Source of the DNA: Vibrio rumoiensis 1S-45
GTDB taxonomy: Bacteria > Pseudomonadota > Gammaproteobacteria > Enterobacterales > Vibrionaceae
Assembly: GCF_000286955.2 (NCBI RefSeq)
Contig: NZ_AJYK02000017.1
Coordinates: 32,744 to 96,743 of the forward strand
DNA length: 64,000 nucleotides
Direction: 5' to 3'
Shown: positions 10,370 through 20,532 of the stretch, piece after piece
Numbering within the stretch: position 1 is the first letter of the stretch
Layout of the letters: each line of letters opens with the position of its first letter
Notes under the pieces: model-generated
Seen by the model: the letters and a program-made list of their open reading frames with translations, nothing else
Told to the model about the DNA's origin: nothing
The model's database searches: none
Program-made: the position numbers and the translations under genes

Positions 10370-12169
10370 ATGACCAATAAATTTTTTTCATCATCAGCAA
10401 ATGCGACCGATTCATCCAATACTTTGCCACCACTTTGGCAAGATATAGTGGATCTAGTAGCAGAAATTGCTCAAGTACCTGCCGCTCTTATCATGCGTGG
10501 TGATTCTAAATGCATGGAAGTTTTGGTCAGTAGCCGTGGTGACGACAATCCATACCATGTTGGTGATAAAGAACCGATTTCAGATGATCTGTATTGTCAC
10601 CATGTCGCTACTACAGGTTTACCTCTCCATGTCAGAAACGCGCTGCAACAAGACGAATGGAAGAATAACCCAGATATAAAAATCGGCATGGTAGCTTACT
10701 ACGGCATTCCTATTCATTCTCCAAATGGAGAGTGTTATGGCACATTTTGTATTCTTGATCGTAAAGAGCGTTACTTTGATAGTAAAATCACTCAACTTAT
10801 GTCTTTATTGGGCCGTTCGATTGAAACGTCTCTTACTCTTCAAGATGAGAACCAAAAACTAAGTCAAGAGATCCAACAAAGGGATCATTATCATTCATTA
10901 ACAAACTTGCCGACACAATCTCAAGCTCAACATGCTTATGAAAATAAAGATTACCGACATTTAACCATTTTATTTATTCGTAATATTCAAGCTTATGATA
11001 TTCGAGATAACTTAGGTTTACTGGATGCACAACGACTCACCAAAGTGTTTTATCAACAAGTTAAAGCTATCTTGCCAAGCAATGCTGATATTTATTACAT
11101 CAGTAACTCTGAAATGATCTTGGTGCAAGAGACGCAAAAAGGCGATGATCTTCAGGGCGAAGCAGAACAATTAGCTTCCCAATTACACGCATTATTTTCA
11201 CACCCTATCGCATTAAATAAAAAAAGCATCACAGTGCCTATCAGCATAGGCTGTGCGTTTTCTTACGATAAAGAGTTTTCATTTTCAGAACTGCTTGATA
11301 TGGCGACGGTGGCTTGTACCCAAGGCACATCAACTGGCAAAACATTCCATATTTTCAATCCAGAGCAACAAGAAAAAAGAAAACACTATTACGAAGTTAC
11401 CCAACAATTTTCTTCTGCCTTTGCAAACTCAGAGTTTTACTTAAATTATCAGCCTATTATTTCAGCACTCACTGACGAAGTCGTCGGATGTGAAGCTTTA
11501 GTGCGTTGGAAAAATGCGAAATTCGGGATGATATACCCAGATGAATTCATTCCATTAGCAGAACAATGTGGCGCTATGAACCCATTGGGCGATTGGATCA
11601 TAGATGAAGCGTTACGCTGCTTACATGGTTGGCAAAAAGAACAACAACCTAATCCGGATTTTTATGTCAGCATCAATATTTCAAGCACTCAACTGTGCCA
11701 AGATGATTTCGCTGATAAAGTTATCGGCAAGTTAAAAGCCCAAAATATTAATCCTTCGTCAATATTGCTCGAATTTACAGAAACGGCATTGTTGAGTAAT
11801 GAAGCCCAAGTAATGAGCCATTGTCAAAAATTAGCAAAAGCAGGTGTGAAAATTGCGCTCGATGATTTCGGAACCGGATTTTCATCCCTCAGCCACTTGC
11901 ACGATTTCCCGATTGATGTTGTTAAAATTGATAAAAGCTTCATCTTCAATCTTAATAAGTCTCAAAAATCGAGCCAATTGGTCAAAGGTATTCTGTCACT
12001 CGGTAAATTGCTTGATCTTCAAATCGTCGCAGAAGGCGTTGAAAGCCAAGATGTTTGCAGCCATCTTCAATTCCTAAAATGTGACTTTATGCAAGGCTAC
12101 TATTGGAATCGTCCAATGGGGCAAACTGAATTTGAGAAAAAGTACATCATTACTGCCAAGAAAAAATAG
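10370..12169 (+). CDS. GAF - degenerate GGDEF - EAL domain cyclic-di-GMP phosphodiesterase
   Basis: 599 aa, soluble. A GAF-type sensor spans about 22-155 (DLYCHHVATTGLPLHV, YYGIPIHSPNGECYGTFCILD). The middle segment, about 175-330, has the shape of a GGDEF domain, but the signature is replaced by ISNSE (244-248), so it should not make c-di-GMP. The EAL domain, about 345-590, keeps catalytic positions: EAL 375-377, Asn436, Glu468, DD 498-499, Lys519, Glu555, Gln575. It should hydrolyse c-di-GMP to pGpG, gated by the GAF ligand, which is unknown. It lies 63 nt after xseA on the same strand. Confidence 0.9.
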   Translation: MTNKFFSSSANATDSSNTLPPLWQDIVDLVAEIAQVPAALIMRGDSKCMEVLVSSRGDDNPYHVGDKEPISDDLYCHHVATTGLPLHVRNALQQDEWKNNPDIKIGMVAYYGIPIHSPNGECYGTFCILDRKERYFDSKITQLMSLLGRSIETSLTLQDENQKLSQEIQQRDHYHSLTNLPTQSQAQHAYENKDYRHLTILFIRNIQAYDIRDNLGLLDAQRLTKVFYQQVKAILPSNADIYYISNSEMILVQETQKGDDLQGEAEQLASQLHALFSHPIALNKKSITVPISIGCAFSYDKEFSFSELLDMATVACTQGTSTGKTFHIFNPEQQEKRKHYYEVTQQFSSAFANSEFYLNYQPIISALTDEVVGCEALVRWKNAKFGMIYPDEFIPLAEQCGAMNPLGDWIIDEALRCLHGWQKEQQPNPDFYVSINISSTQLCQDDFADKVIGKLKAQNINPSSILLEFTETALLSNEAQVMSHCQKLAKAGVKIALDDFGTGFSSLSHLHDFPIDVVKIDKSFIFNLNKSQKSSQLVKGILSLGKLLDLQIVAEGVESQDVCSHLQFLKCDFMQGYYWNRPMGQTEFEKKYIITAKKK

Positions 12170-12573
12170 TACTTAGCCACTTCAATATTTACACTCAGCG
12201 ATCTATACCAACATAAGGTCGCTGCGGTGTACCACCTTCTTATCACATTTTAGATCTTTCTCCGATCCTATGCTTTCTTCCTCTTGATCAGCGATCTACC
12301 CCATTAAGAATATTTATATCACCATATCCCGAAAGCATAAGTTACATGTTCTGCATTTCAATTTAAAATAGAACATTAATCTAAATTATTTATTGAAAAC
12401 CCAACGATCCAATATTTTCAATATTGTAAAAACCACTCAAAAGACTATTAAACTGAAAGATCATTGCTTCACAGTTGAAGCCATTTCCAGTTCATACTCT
12501 TCTGATTACCATTTTGTTGCTCCATTATTCTGTGCTTCTATAAAGTACTATTAAAAAATTAAGGCTTATAACT

Positions 12574-12760
12574 ATGAAATTCTGGCAAATGAAGGTGATG
12601 ATCATAATCAGCGGCTTCTATTGAATATACTGCCTAGAATGCTGAAAATGGACAAGCTTGGGTTGATAAAAACTACTCCATAACCGATGATTGGAGCATT
12701 GAAGATAAAAAAATACCACTTCGACTTGAAGTGGTATTTCATTTTCATCTGAAACAATAA
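12574..12760 (+). pseudogene. Possible decayed small gene for an exported protein
   Basis: ATG at 12574, with AAGG about 9 nt upstream, opens a 16-codon frame (MKFWQMKVMIIISGFY) that looks like the start of a signal peptide and then stops. After a frame change, 12638-12757 reads 40 codons including NGQAWVDKNYSITDDWSIED before a TAA at 12758. The composition of the second part is protein-like. One or two frameshifts would be needed to join them. I do not recognise the family, and the signal may be chance. Confidence 0.25.
12711..12739. terminator. Bidirectional terminator after der
   Basis: Perfect 12-bp stem AAATACCACTTC / GAAGTGGTATTT with a 5-nt loop, flanked by A-rich and T-rich tracts. 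It lies 28 nt past the der stop. Confidence 0.85.
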
Positions 12761-12766
12761 ATATTA

Positions 12767-14269
12767 TTACTGTTTTTTGCGACCGCGTTTAATCAAACTA
12801 ACCATGCGCTTACGTTTTTGCGCCTCTGTAACGCTTGATTTATTTACTTGGCCTTCAAATGGGTTTTCACTATTTTGGAATTGGATCCGAATTGGTGTCC
12901 CCATGATTTCCAATGAGCGGCGGAAGTAGTTCATTAAATAACGTTTGTAAGAATCGGGTAATTCTTTCACTTGGTTACCATGCACAACGATAATTGGTGG
13001 GTTATAGCCACCAGCATGTGCATATTTCATCTTCACGCGACGGCCACGGACCAATGGTGGTTGGTGGTCATCTTGCGCCATCTTCATTATACGAGTCAGT
13101 ACCGATGTACCAACACGTGTAGTTGCGGACTTATACGCTTCTTGTACAGACTCGAATAAGTGACCTACACCTGTACCATGTAATGCAGAAATAAAGTGAA
13201 TGCGTGCAAAATCAACAAAACCCAAACGACGGTCTAATTCTTTTTTCACTGCTTCTTTAACATCGCTATCTAAGCCATCCCATTTGTTAACCGCAATAAC
13301 AATAGAACGACCAGCGTTAAGAGCAAAACCCAGTAAGCTAAGATCTTGATCCGAAATATTTTCACGCGCATCGATAATCACCAAAACAACGTTGGCATCT
13401 TCGATTGCTTTGAGCGTTTTGATCACCGAGAACTTCTCAACTACTTCATTAATACGCTTACGGCGACGAACACCAGCAGTATCGATCAAAACGTATTCAC
13501 GCTCATCACGCTTCATTGGGATATAAATAGAATCACGCGTGGTACCCGGCATATCGTAGACCACAACACGTTCTTCACCTAAAATACGGTTAGTCAGTGT
13601 TGATTTACCCACATTTGGTCGACCAATGATCGCTAATTTGATCGGTTGATCTTGCAGGCGTTTAAATTCAGCTTCCGCTTGTTCTTCAGTATATTCTAGT
13701 TGTTCTTCTTCTTCGTCAACAATGTCTGTTAGGTCTTCAATTCCAGCTTTTAACTTGGCTTCTTCTTCCGCCAATTGGTCTGAAAATGGCTTCAATGCTT
13801 TGTCAATCAGGCTCATTACACCACGGCCATGTGCCGCTGCAATTTGATAGATTTTATCCATACCCAATTGCCAAAATTCAGCACTTGCTGCATCAGCATC
13901 CACACCATCGACTTTGTTAACAACTAACATGGTTGGTTTTTCACGCATACGCAGATGGCGAGCAATCGCTTCATCTGACACGGTTAAACCAGCGCGTCCA
14001 TCGACCATAAACAATACAACATCCGCTTCTTCAATCGCAGCGAGTGATTGTTCTGCCATTTTAGTTTCAACACCATCTTCAGTGCCATCAATACCACCGG
14101 TATCAATCACAATAAATTCGTGTTCACCGGATTTTGCTTGGCCATATTTACGATCCCGAGTTAAGCCCGGAAAGTCTGCAACCAATGCATCACGCGTGCG
14201 TGTAAGACGATTAAACAACGTAGATTTACCAACGTTTGGACGCCCAACTAGAGCCACTACAGGAATCAT
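12767..14269 (-). CDS. der: Ribosome biogenesis GTPase Der (EngA)
   Basis: 500 aa. Essential tandem GTPase that assists 50S subunit maturation. The first G domain starts at once (G1 GRPNVGKST at residues 8-16; [13 protein letters not shown]). An acidic linker ([18 protein letters not shown]) leads to the second G domain (GRPNVGKST again, [14 protein letters not shown]), followed by the KH-like C-terminal domain and a basic tail. It is the last gene of the minus-strand run from ndk, but is separated from bamB by a 226-nt spacer full of inverted repeats. Confidence 0.98.
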   Translation of the reverse strand: MIPVVALVGRPNVGKSTLFNRLTRTRDALVADFPGLTRDRKYGQAKSGEHEFIVIDTGGIDGTEDGVETKMAEQSLAAIEEADVVLFMVDGRAGLTVSDEAIARHLRMREKPTMLVVNKVDGVDADAASAEFWQLGMDKIYQIAAAHGRGVMSLIDKALKPFSDQLAEEEAKLKAGIEDLTDIVDEEEEQLEYTEEQAEAEFKRLQDQPIKLAIIGRPNVGKSTLTNRILGEERVVVYDMPGTTRDSIYIPMKRDEREYVLIDTAGVRRRKRINEVVEKFSVIKTLKAIEDANVVLVIIDARENISDQDLSLLGFALNAGRSIVIAVNKWDGLDSDVKEAVKKELDRRLGFVDFARIHFISALHGTGVGHLFESVQEAYKSATTRVGTSVLTRIMKMAQDDHQPPLVRGRRVKMKYAHAGGYNPPIIVVHGNQVKELPDSYKRYLMNYFRRSLEIMGTPIRIQFQNSENPFEGQVNKSSVTEAQKRKRMVSLIKRGRKKQ

Positions 14270-14304
14270 ATTTACCTCAAAATCTTCTAAAATAACTACA
14301 GCAG

Positions 14305-14448
14305 TTATAGGTAAGTGTCATTCACATTACCTCTTACCTATAACTACTTCATCAACAACCTTTTCTTAGCCATTCTATGAATTCATTCATGAAACTTTAT
14401 GGCTAAGAATAACAACGGCTCCTATATATCCAAATTGGATAGGAGCCG
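14305..14448. repeat. Three successive perfect inverted repeats in the bamB-der spacer
   Basis: Arms: TTATAGGTAAG 14305-14315 / CTTACCTATAA 14333-14343; TTCTTAGCCAT 14363-14373 / ATGGCTAAGAA 14399-14409; CGGCTCCTAT 14416-14425 / ATAGGAGCCG 14439-14448. Each is perfect over 10-11 bp, and together they fill most of the spacer. In the transcript from bamB to der they would form three hairpins ending 36 nt before the der start. None has a strong U run. Confidence 0.7.
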
Positions 14449-14495
14449 ATTACTCATACACTGATAAATCAGGGTCGCAGATTATATCACGATCC

Positions 14496-15653
14496 CTAAC
14501 GGATCTGCATTTTCTTTATTTCGCCATCACGAGTCATTACAACAAAGCCATCATCAAGCTGAACTGGTGCGACAGCAATGCCTTCATCATCAATCAGTTG
14601 CTGAGCAACAAATTTACCCGTGGTGCGATCAATCCAATGTAAATAACCTTCATTGTCCGCAACCACCAAGTAATCATTAATGATAGTTGGTGATGTAAGT
14701 TGACGGTACTGCAATGAATCATTATTCCAAAGCTGTGTGCCACTTCGAACATCAACGGCTGAGATATGATCTTTGTCCGTAATAACAAAAATACGGCTAC
14801 CGTCACTGGCTAAATCTGTGGCTGAAGAATAAGTGCGCTTCCAAATTGGCGTACCTGAACGTAAGTCGATACCAACCAATTGCCCATTAATACCAACACT
14901 ATAAAGGCTAGAGCCAATAATTAATGGTGTCGAGTCAACATCAACTAATCTATCGATTTCAGTTGAACCTTTTGGTGTGCCAATTGGTTGTTGCCATAAT
15001 AACTGACCTTTTTCAATCAGCGCTGCAGCTAAACGACCATTCGACATACCCCAGAAAACACCACCGGAAACAGAAACAGGAGAACTGTCACCACGTAAAG
15101 TTAAGTTAGGTACTTCATTACTGATTTCCCATGCACTATCACCTGTATCTTGTTTCAGAGCAACCAATGAACCTTTACTGGTGTGAAACATCACAAGGCT
15201 TTCATCGGCTAATGGTTTAGCTAAGACTTCACCATCAACAGTTTTCTGCCAAACAATAGAGCCATCATCAACCGATAAAGCGTAAGCTTGACCATTTTCA
15301 GAGCCAATATAGAGCTTGTCATAGGATGCTGTTAATCCACCAGATAAACGAGCTGGCTTGTCTTCACCAAGATCCTTTTTCCATAAAGTTTTACCTGTTT
15401 CTGGATCTAAAGCTTTGATCTCGCCATCACGGCTGGCGACAAACACTTTGTCGTAAGCATAAACTGGTGACAATTTAGAGAAAAAGTGCCCAACCCCATC
15501 ACCAACAGATGCAGTCCATTCCGTACTCGGTGTAAATTCACTTTTAACTACCGGTAAAGGTGACATCACAATTGTGTCTTCTTCACTTGAACAACCTAGT
15601 AATCCAAGTGTAATGACCGTTAGTGCTAAACTACGATTGAACATTTTTCTCAT
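14496..15653 (-). CDS. bamB: Outer membrane protein assembly factor BamB (lipoprotein)
   Basis: 385 aa from the ATG at 15653. This start is preferred over the one at 15662 because AAAGGA is about 8 nt before the second ATG but abuts the first. Lipoprotein signal with lipobox LGLLGC, then an eight-bladed beta propeller built from repeated PQQ-like units (ALDPETGKTLWKKDL, ALSVDDGSIVWQ, GIDLRSGTPIWKR, AVDVRSGTQLWN, WIDRTTGKFV). Periplasm-facing subunit of the BAM complex, which inserts beta-barrel proteins. It starts 12 nt after the yfgM stop, so the pair is cotranscribed. Confidence 0.96.
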   Translation of the reverse strand: MRKMFNRSLALTVITLGLLGCSSEEDTIVMSPLPVVKSEFTPSTEWTASVGDGVGHFFSKLSPVYAYDKVFVASRDGEIKALDPETGKTLWKKDLGEDKPARLSGGLTASYDKLYIGSENGQAYALSVDDGSIVWQKTVDGEVLAKPLADESLVMFHTSKGSLVALKQDTGDSAWEISNEVPNLTLRGDSSPVSVSGGVFWGMSNGRLAAALIEKGQLLWQQPIGTPKGSTEIDRLVDVDSTPLIIGSSLYSVGINGQLVGIDLRSGTPIWKRTYSSATDLASDGSRIFVITDKDHISAVDVRSGTQLWNNDSLQYRQLTSPTIINDYLVVADNEGYLHWIDRTTGKFVAQQLIDDEGIAVAPVQLDDGFVVMTRDGEIKKMQIR

Positions 15654-15665
15654 GCAAGACATCCT

Positions 15666-16283
15666 TTACTTCGCAAGATCATCAATTTTGATTTGTAACG
15701 CTTGATCGGTCGAACCATCTTGTTGTGCTTGTGTGTAAGCTTTTACGGCCGATTCTTTATCACCTTTTAGCAGATAAATGTCACCCATCAATTCTTGATT
15801 ACGCGCTTTCCAAGATTCAGATTTTACTGAATTAATCTTAGCAATCGCATCGTCATACTTTCCTTGAGCTGAAAGTACACGCGCTGTACGGTAAGCAATG
15901 ATTGGTGTTAGCGTTTCATCATCTGTATGAGCTTGAGCCCATTGAAGTTGAGTCAATGCATCATCTAACTTATTCGCATCAATTTGCACTTTTGCTAACT
16001 GTAAAGACGTCAAAACAGCATAAGATGTTTTATCATTAGCATCGATAAACTCTTGTGCAGATTTCTCTGCAGCAACACCATTTGTTTGAATATTTTCAAT
16101 CAACGCAGTGTAACCATGAGAAGCGGCTTCTTGCTCATTCGTAATCGTGTCTTGATAGTAGCGCCAGCCAATAATACCGCCAATCCCTACAACAACACCG
16201 ATAACAACGGCCTTACCGTTCGCTCGCCACCAATCTTTAATTGCTTCTACTTGTTGTTCTTCATCAGCGTCGAAGATGCTCAC
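15666..16283 (-). CDS. yfgM: YfgM family protein, SecYEG-associated tetratricopeptide membrane protein
   Basis: 205 aa from a GTG at 16283 with AGGACAGGA just upstream; a TTG at 16301 would add six residues. Short cytosolic N-terminus (DEEQQVEAIKDWWRANG), a single membrane segment (about 20-41, AVVIGVVVGIGGIIGWRYY), then a periplasmic TPR-like helical domain with repeating A..L...G....A. In E. coli this protein binds the Sec translocon and the chaperone PpiD. It sits between hisS and bamB, the usual place. Confidence 0.92.
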   Translation of the reverse strand: MSIFDADEEQQVEAIKDWWRANGKAVVIGVVVGIGGIIGWRYYQDTITNEQEAASHGYTALIENIQTNGVAAEKSAQEFIDANDKTSYAVLTSLQLAKVQIDANKLDDALTQLQWAQAHTDDETLTPIIAYRTARVLSAQGKYDDAIAKINSVKSESWKARNQELMGDIYLLKGDKESAVKAYTQAQQDGSTDQALQIKIDDLAK

Positions 16284-16319
16284 GTCCTGTCCTCTTTCCA
16301 AAATTCTATAAATGATTAA

Positions 16320-17588
16320 TTAAATAGCATTCGCTAAATAAGCCGCCAATTCAGATTGCGCTAGGGTTTGTTGCTCGCCCCCAGTTAAATCTTTCACTAC
16401 GACGGTGTTTTCTGAAACTTCATTTTCGCCCAGAACCAATGCAATCGATGCACCAACTTTATCTGCACGTTTAAATTGTTTTTTAAAGTTACCACCACCA
16501 AAGTGAGTCATAAGACGAAGACCTGGAACGTTTTCACGAAGCTCTTCTGCTAACTTCATACCATTAATTAAAGTACCTTCACCTGCGGTAACAAGATACA
16601 CATCGACCGCATTGCGAACATCATTTAATTCTAAGGTTTCAAGCATTAATACTAAGCGCTCTAACCCCATGGCAAAACCAACAGCTGGCGAAGGTTTTCC
16701 GCCAAGTTGTTCGACTAAACCATCATAGCGGCCACCAGCACACACTGTACCTTGAGCGCCTAGGCTTTCAGTGATCCACTCGAAAACCGTCTTATTGTAA
16801 TAATCTAAACCACGAACAAGACGTTGGTTAACTTGGTATTTGATACCGGCTGCGTCCAATAGAGCACAAAGACCTGAAAAATGTTCCTTTGAATCATCAT
16901 CAAGGTAATCGGCCAATTGCGGCGCATCCACTAATATGGCTTGTATATCACGGTTTTTAGTATCAAGAACACGCAATGGGTTGGTATACATACGACGTTT
17001 GCAATCTTCATCTAACACATCAATGTGTTGTTCTAAGAATTCAATCAATACTGCGCGATAGTTTGCACGTGATTCGACAGAACCAATTGAGTTTAGTTCT
17101 AAACGTACGTGTTTATCGATACCTAGCTCACGCCATAAACGCGCTGTCATCATAATAAGCTCAGCGTCGACATCCGGACCTTGCAGGCCAAACGTTTCAA
17201 CACCAACTTGGTGAAACTGACGGTAACGGCCTTTTTGCGGGCGCTCATGTCGAAACATTGGCCCCATATACCATAAGCGTTGTTCTTGATTATAAATTAA
17301 ACCATTTTCGATACCAGCACGTACACAACCTGCAGTACCTTCAGGTCGTAAGGTTAAACTGTCACCATTACGATCTTCAAATGTGTACATTTCTTTTTCA
17401 ACCACATCGGTGACTTCACCGATAGCACGTTTGAATAGATTCGTCACCTCAACGATTGGCATACGAATTTCACTGTAACCGTAAGAACTGACTACATTTT
17501 TAACTGCATCTTCAACTTTGTGCCAAAGTGGAGATTGTGTCGGAAGGCAATCATTCATGCCTCGAATTGCTTGAATTGTTTTACTCAC
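16320..17588 (-). CDS. hisS: Histidyl-tRNA synthetase
   Basis: 422 aa. Class II synthetase that charges tRNA-His. Motif 2 is [17 protein letters not shown], the histidine-specific motif is [15 protein letters not shown], motif 3 is [11 protein letters not shown], and the C-terminal anticodon-binding domain covers about 325-422 ([29 protein letters not shown]). It starts 36 nt after ispG. Confidence 0.98.
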   Translation of the reverse strand: MSKTIQAIRGMNDCLPTQSPLWHKVEDAVKNVVSSYGYSEIRMPIVEVTNLFKRAIGEVTDVVEKEMYTFEDRNGDSLTLRPEGTAGCVRAGIENGLIYNQEQRLWYMGPMFRHERPQKGRYRQFHQVGVETFGLQGPDVDAELIMMTARLWRELGIDKHVRLELNSIGSVESRANYRAVLIEFLEQHIDVLDEDCKRRMYTNPLRVLDTKNRDIQAILVDAPQLADYLDDDSKEHFSGLCALLDAAGIKYQVNQRLVRGLDYYNKTVFEWITESLGAQGTVCAGGRYDGLVEQLGGKPSPAVGFAMGLERLVLMLETLELNDVRNAVDVYLVTAGEGTLINGMKLAEELRENVPGLRLMTHFGGGNFKKQFKRADKVGASIALVLGENEVSENTVVVKDLTGGEQQTLAQSELAAYLANAI

Positions 17589-17624
17589 AGTCTATACCGT
17601 TCACTTTAATTATCGTGGGTGTCG

Positions 17625-18746
17625 TTATTTGTCAATGTGGCTAATATCAATACGGTTATTGGTATCTAGCATTGCCGCTTTCGCGCGGATCTTCGCTTCT
17701 AATTGATCAATAACATTATCGTTATCAAAGCGCTCTTTTTGGCGTTTGCCATCTTCATAGAATGCACTTTTCTTGTTACCACCAGCGATACCCATATGAG
17801 AGACTTCTGCTTCACCAGGGCCATTAACCACACAACCAATAATGGATACGTCCATTGGGGTAATAATGTCTTCTAGTCGCTGTTCAAGCGTGTTAACTGT
17901 ATTGATAACGTCGAACTCTTGACGAGAGCACGTCGGACAAGCAATAAAATTAATTCCACGAGAACGAATACGGAGAGATTTTAGAATATCGAACCCAACC
18001 TTGATCTCTTCAACAGGATCCGCCGCCAAAGAGATCCGTAAAGTATCTCCAATGCCTTCAGCTAATAGCATGCCTAAGCCCACTGCCGATTTTACTGAAC
18101 CCGCACGAGCCCCACCGGCTTCAGTGATACCTAAGTGTAAAGGTTGAGCAATTTGTTTAGCTAAAAGACGATAAGATTCCACCGCTAGGAATACATCGGA
18201 AGCTTTAACACTTACTTTGAATTGATCGAAGTTTAAGCGATCAAGAATGTCAACATGGCGCATTGCAGATTCAACTAACGCTTCTGCCGTTGGCTCGCCA
18301 TATTTCAACTGAATTTCTTTTTCTAACGATCCGCCATTCACACCGATTCGAATTGGAATGTTCTTATCGCGCGCGCAATCAACCACAGAACGAATGCGTT
18401 CTTCATTACCAATATTTCCTGGATTAATGCGTAGGCAATCAACGCCATACTCCGCCACTTTTAAAGCAATGCGGTAATCGAAATGAATATCGGCAACCAG
18501 TGGAACATTCACTTGTTGTTTGATCACTTTAAAAGCTTCTGCTGCATCCATTGTCGGTACTGAAACTCGAACAATATCTGCGCCAACTTTTTCTAATGCT
18601 CGGATCTGTGCCACTGTCGCTTCCACATCAGTGGTGCGAGTGTTGGTCATAGATTGAACGGCAATAGGGGCACCGTCACCAATAGGCACGTTACCAACAT
18701 TAATTCGTGTCGACGAGCGACGTTTAATAGGAGATTCGTGGTGCAT
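17625..18746 (-). CDS. ispG: 4-hydroxy-3-methylbut-2-en-1-yl diphosphate synthase (IspG/GcpE)
   Basis: 373 aa. Penultimate enzyme of the MEP isoprenoid pathway; it reduces MEcPP to HMBPP with a 4Fe-4S cluster. The TIM-barrel part begins [20 protein letters not shown]. The cluster cysteines are in ACPTCSR and [11 protein letters not shown], the latter also carrying the Glu ligand. It follows rodZ by 7 nt, so it is in one operon with rodZ and hisS. Cluster supply comes from the isc operon further right. Confidence 0.98.
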   Translation of the reverse strand: MHHESPIKRRSSTRINVGNVPIGDGAPIAVQSMTNTRTTDVEATVAQIRALEKVGADIVRVSVPTMDAAEAFKVIKQQVNVPLVADIHFDYRIALKVAEYGVDCLRINPGNIGNEERIRSVVDCARDKNIPIRIGVNGGSLEKEIQLKYGEPTAEALVESAMRHVDILDRLNFDQFKVSVKASDVFLAVESYRLLAKQIAQPLHLGITEAGGARAGSVKSAVGLGMLLAEGIGDTLRISLAADPVEEIKVGFDILKSLRIRSRGINFIACPTCSRQEFDVINTVNTLEQRLEDIITPMDVSIIGCVVNGPGEAEVSHMGIAGGNKKSAFYEDGKRQKERFDNDNVIDQLEAKIRAKAAMLDTNNRIDISHIDK

Positions 18747-18753
18747 AATATAT

Positions 18754-19737
18754 CTACGGTAATGTCAATCGAGCCACTTTACCTGCAGTATATCTAGAAA
18801 GATCAACAGGTTCATTGGCTAAAGTAATAGAAACCCCTTCAGGGGCACCCAAAATAATAGAATAAGGCGTTTTACCGTCAAGAGTTAAAGACTGGCCTGC
18901 TTTTTTAAGCCCTGTCGACAAGATGGCACCGCTGCTGTCTTTTACTTGAATCCAACAATCATCTTTAAACGCCATTGCTAACGTTTTATTGGCGGTTTCA
19001 GAAGAAGCCAGCTCTTTAATTTCTGCTTTCTCAGTACTATTCGTGTTCACCGATGCTGTCTCATCGGAAGCATCAGTATGCAGTTCTTCGCCCGATTGAG
19101 GCATGGTTGGTAATGCTGATGACTGCGCTGAAAAATCATCCATAGACCCAGTCACATCACCACTCAATGCATCCGATGCTTGCTCTGTAGATTCTGATTC
19201 AGTTGAAGAAGAATCATCGCTTCCAATACGACTAAAGTCATCATTTTGATCATCGCTACTGCTGTCTGCAGACGATTGTGAATACGCAGAAGGGGCAAGT
19301 GTATCTTGTTGATGATTTTGCCACCACCAGATAGAAGATATCCCCAAAATCACAATAAGCATTCCCCACGTTATTCGCATAATGTGATTATCGTGTTTTT
19401 GCAGCTTATTTTTTTGAGAAAAACTGTGCATTGGCTGCTCTTTGTGCTGCCCTCGCCCAGATTGTTCTAGTGCAGATAAAATTTCTTTTTCACTGATCCC
19501 AACCGCTTTAGCATAAGATCGAAAATAGCCACGAATAAAAGTGGCTACTTGATGTGAGTCAAAATGGTTACTTTCGATACTTTCAATCACTGAAACTTTC
19601 AAACGTAATCGCTCAGAGATATCTTGCTGGCTAAGGCCTAATTCTTCTCTTCGCTTACGGAGCATTTCGCCCGGAAGTAATCCATTTTTCTCTGTTGGGG
19701 TTTCTAATTCTATTTCCGTATTGTTTTCAGTACTCAT
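18754..19737 (-). CDS. rodZ: Cytoskeletal protein RodZ
   Basis: 327 aa. Links MreB filaments to the membrane and the wall-elongation machinery. N-terminal cytosolic HTH-like domain (about 18-90, [19 protein letters not shown]), a basic stretch, one membrane helix (about 122-142, [18 protein letters not shown]), a Ser/Asp/Glu-rich periplasmic linker (about 145-245), and a C-terminal DUF4115 beta domain ([13 protein letters not shown] ... [14 protein letters not shown]). Its start overlaps the pilW stop by 11 nt, so translation is probably coupled. Confidence 0.95.
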   Translation of the reverse strand: MSTENNTEIELETPTEKNGLLPGEMLRKRREELGLSQQDISERLRLKVSVIESIESNHFDSHQVATFIRGYFRSYAKAVGISEKEILSALEQSGRGQHKEQPMHSFSQKNKLQKHDNHIMRITWGMLIVILGISSIWWWQNHQQDTLAPSAYSQSSADSSSDDQNDDFSRIGSDDSSSTESESTEQASDALSGDVTGSMDDFSAQSSALPTMPQSGEELHTDASDETASVNTNSTEKAEIKELASSETANKTLAMAFKDDCWIQVKDSSGAILSTGLKKAGQSLTLDGKTPYSIILGAPEGVSITLANEPVDLSRYTAGKVARLTLP

Positions 19738-20488
19738 TCTGCCTGTACTTCTGATATTGAACAGAGTCTGGGTATTTTGTCTTCAATATGTTGCCATACT
19801 TAGACACTAGTTCAGGATTATTAGCTTTGTGTTCTAATTTTATTAATAAACCTAGACTAACAGGACGGTACCCATATCTCTTATTAAACTTAAATAAACG
19901 AACCCTTGCATCGGAAAACTCGTCCTTTTCGATTTCCAACTCTGCCAATTGCAATAATGACTGAGATCTGCCGGGATCATGATCTAGAGCCCTTGAAAAA
20001 TACCCTTCGGCCTTCTCTGCATCGCCACTTTTTAATGCACATAAACCTGCATTTTCATAGCTGGCTGCCACTAGGTAGTAATACGGCTGCTCTATCGCAC
20101 GGTTAAAATATTTATCTGCTTTTTCATATTCGCCTTGTCGACATAAAAACGCACCGTAGTTATTCAATACATCCCCATTTTTAGGAGAACTATCCAATGC
20201 GTCTTCATAGGCTTGTTCAGCTAATTCGTTTTCCCCTACTTTTTGATAGTAATAAGCAATGGAGTTCAATGCTCGATAATAAGATGGCGCATACTGCACT
20301 GCCATTTCAAGATTTTCACGAGCTTTAACCATATTCCCATCTTCTAAATATCCCAAACCTAATGAGATTCTAGCTTCTGAGGCTTTTATACTATCAAACT
20401 TAGCAGTATTTGGCTTATCCGTCACTGTAACACAACCGACTGATAAACTAACTACTAAAGTCAAAACTATCCTATTAACTAATAACAT
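19727..20488 (-). CDS. pilW: Type IV pilus biogenesis lipoprotein PilW/PilF (TPR pilotin)
   Basis: 253 aa from the second ATG (20488), which has AGGTAG at proper spacing; the ATG at 20494 is the alternative. Lipoprotein signal with lipobox SVGC, followed by about five TPR units (ISLGLGYLEDGNMVKARENLE, ALNSIAYYYQKVGENELAEQAY, VLNNYGAFLCRQGEYEKADKYF, NAGLCALKSGDAEKAEGYF). In other bacteria this outer-membrane pilotin promotes assembly of PilQ secretin multimers. In gamma-proteobacteria it usually lies between rlmN and rodZ, as here. Confidence 0.92.
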   Translation of the reverse strand: MLLVNRIVLTLVVSLSVGCVTVTDKPNTAKFDSIKASEARISLGLGYLEDGNMVKARENLEMAVQYAPSYYRALNSIAYYYQKVGENELAEQAYEDALDSSPKNGDVLNNYGAFLCRQGEYEKADKYFNRAIEQPYYYLVAASYENAGLCALKSGDAEKAEGYFSRALDHDPGRSQSLLQLAELEIEKDEFSDARVRLFKFNKRYGYRPVSLGLLIKLEHKANNPELVSKYGNILKTKYPDSVQYQKYRQNEY

Positions 20489-20532
20489 GGGCATCTACCT
20501 ATCTTTCAAGGGGCCCGAAGTTACCTAATTGG

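Larger units (their letters stand above)
12170..12766. other. Intergenic region between the EAL gene and der
   Basis: About 600 AT-rich bases between convergent genes. The first 400 show no coding frame that I recognise. The distal part (12574-12760) has the look of a decayed small gene, and a terminator at 12711-12739 closes the der transcript. Confidence 0.55.

Noticed and set aside
12186..12230. CAGCGA...TCGCTG as a terminator for the EAL gene
   Set aside because: Only six paired bases, a very long loop and no T run.
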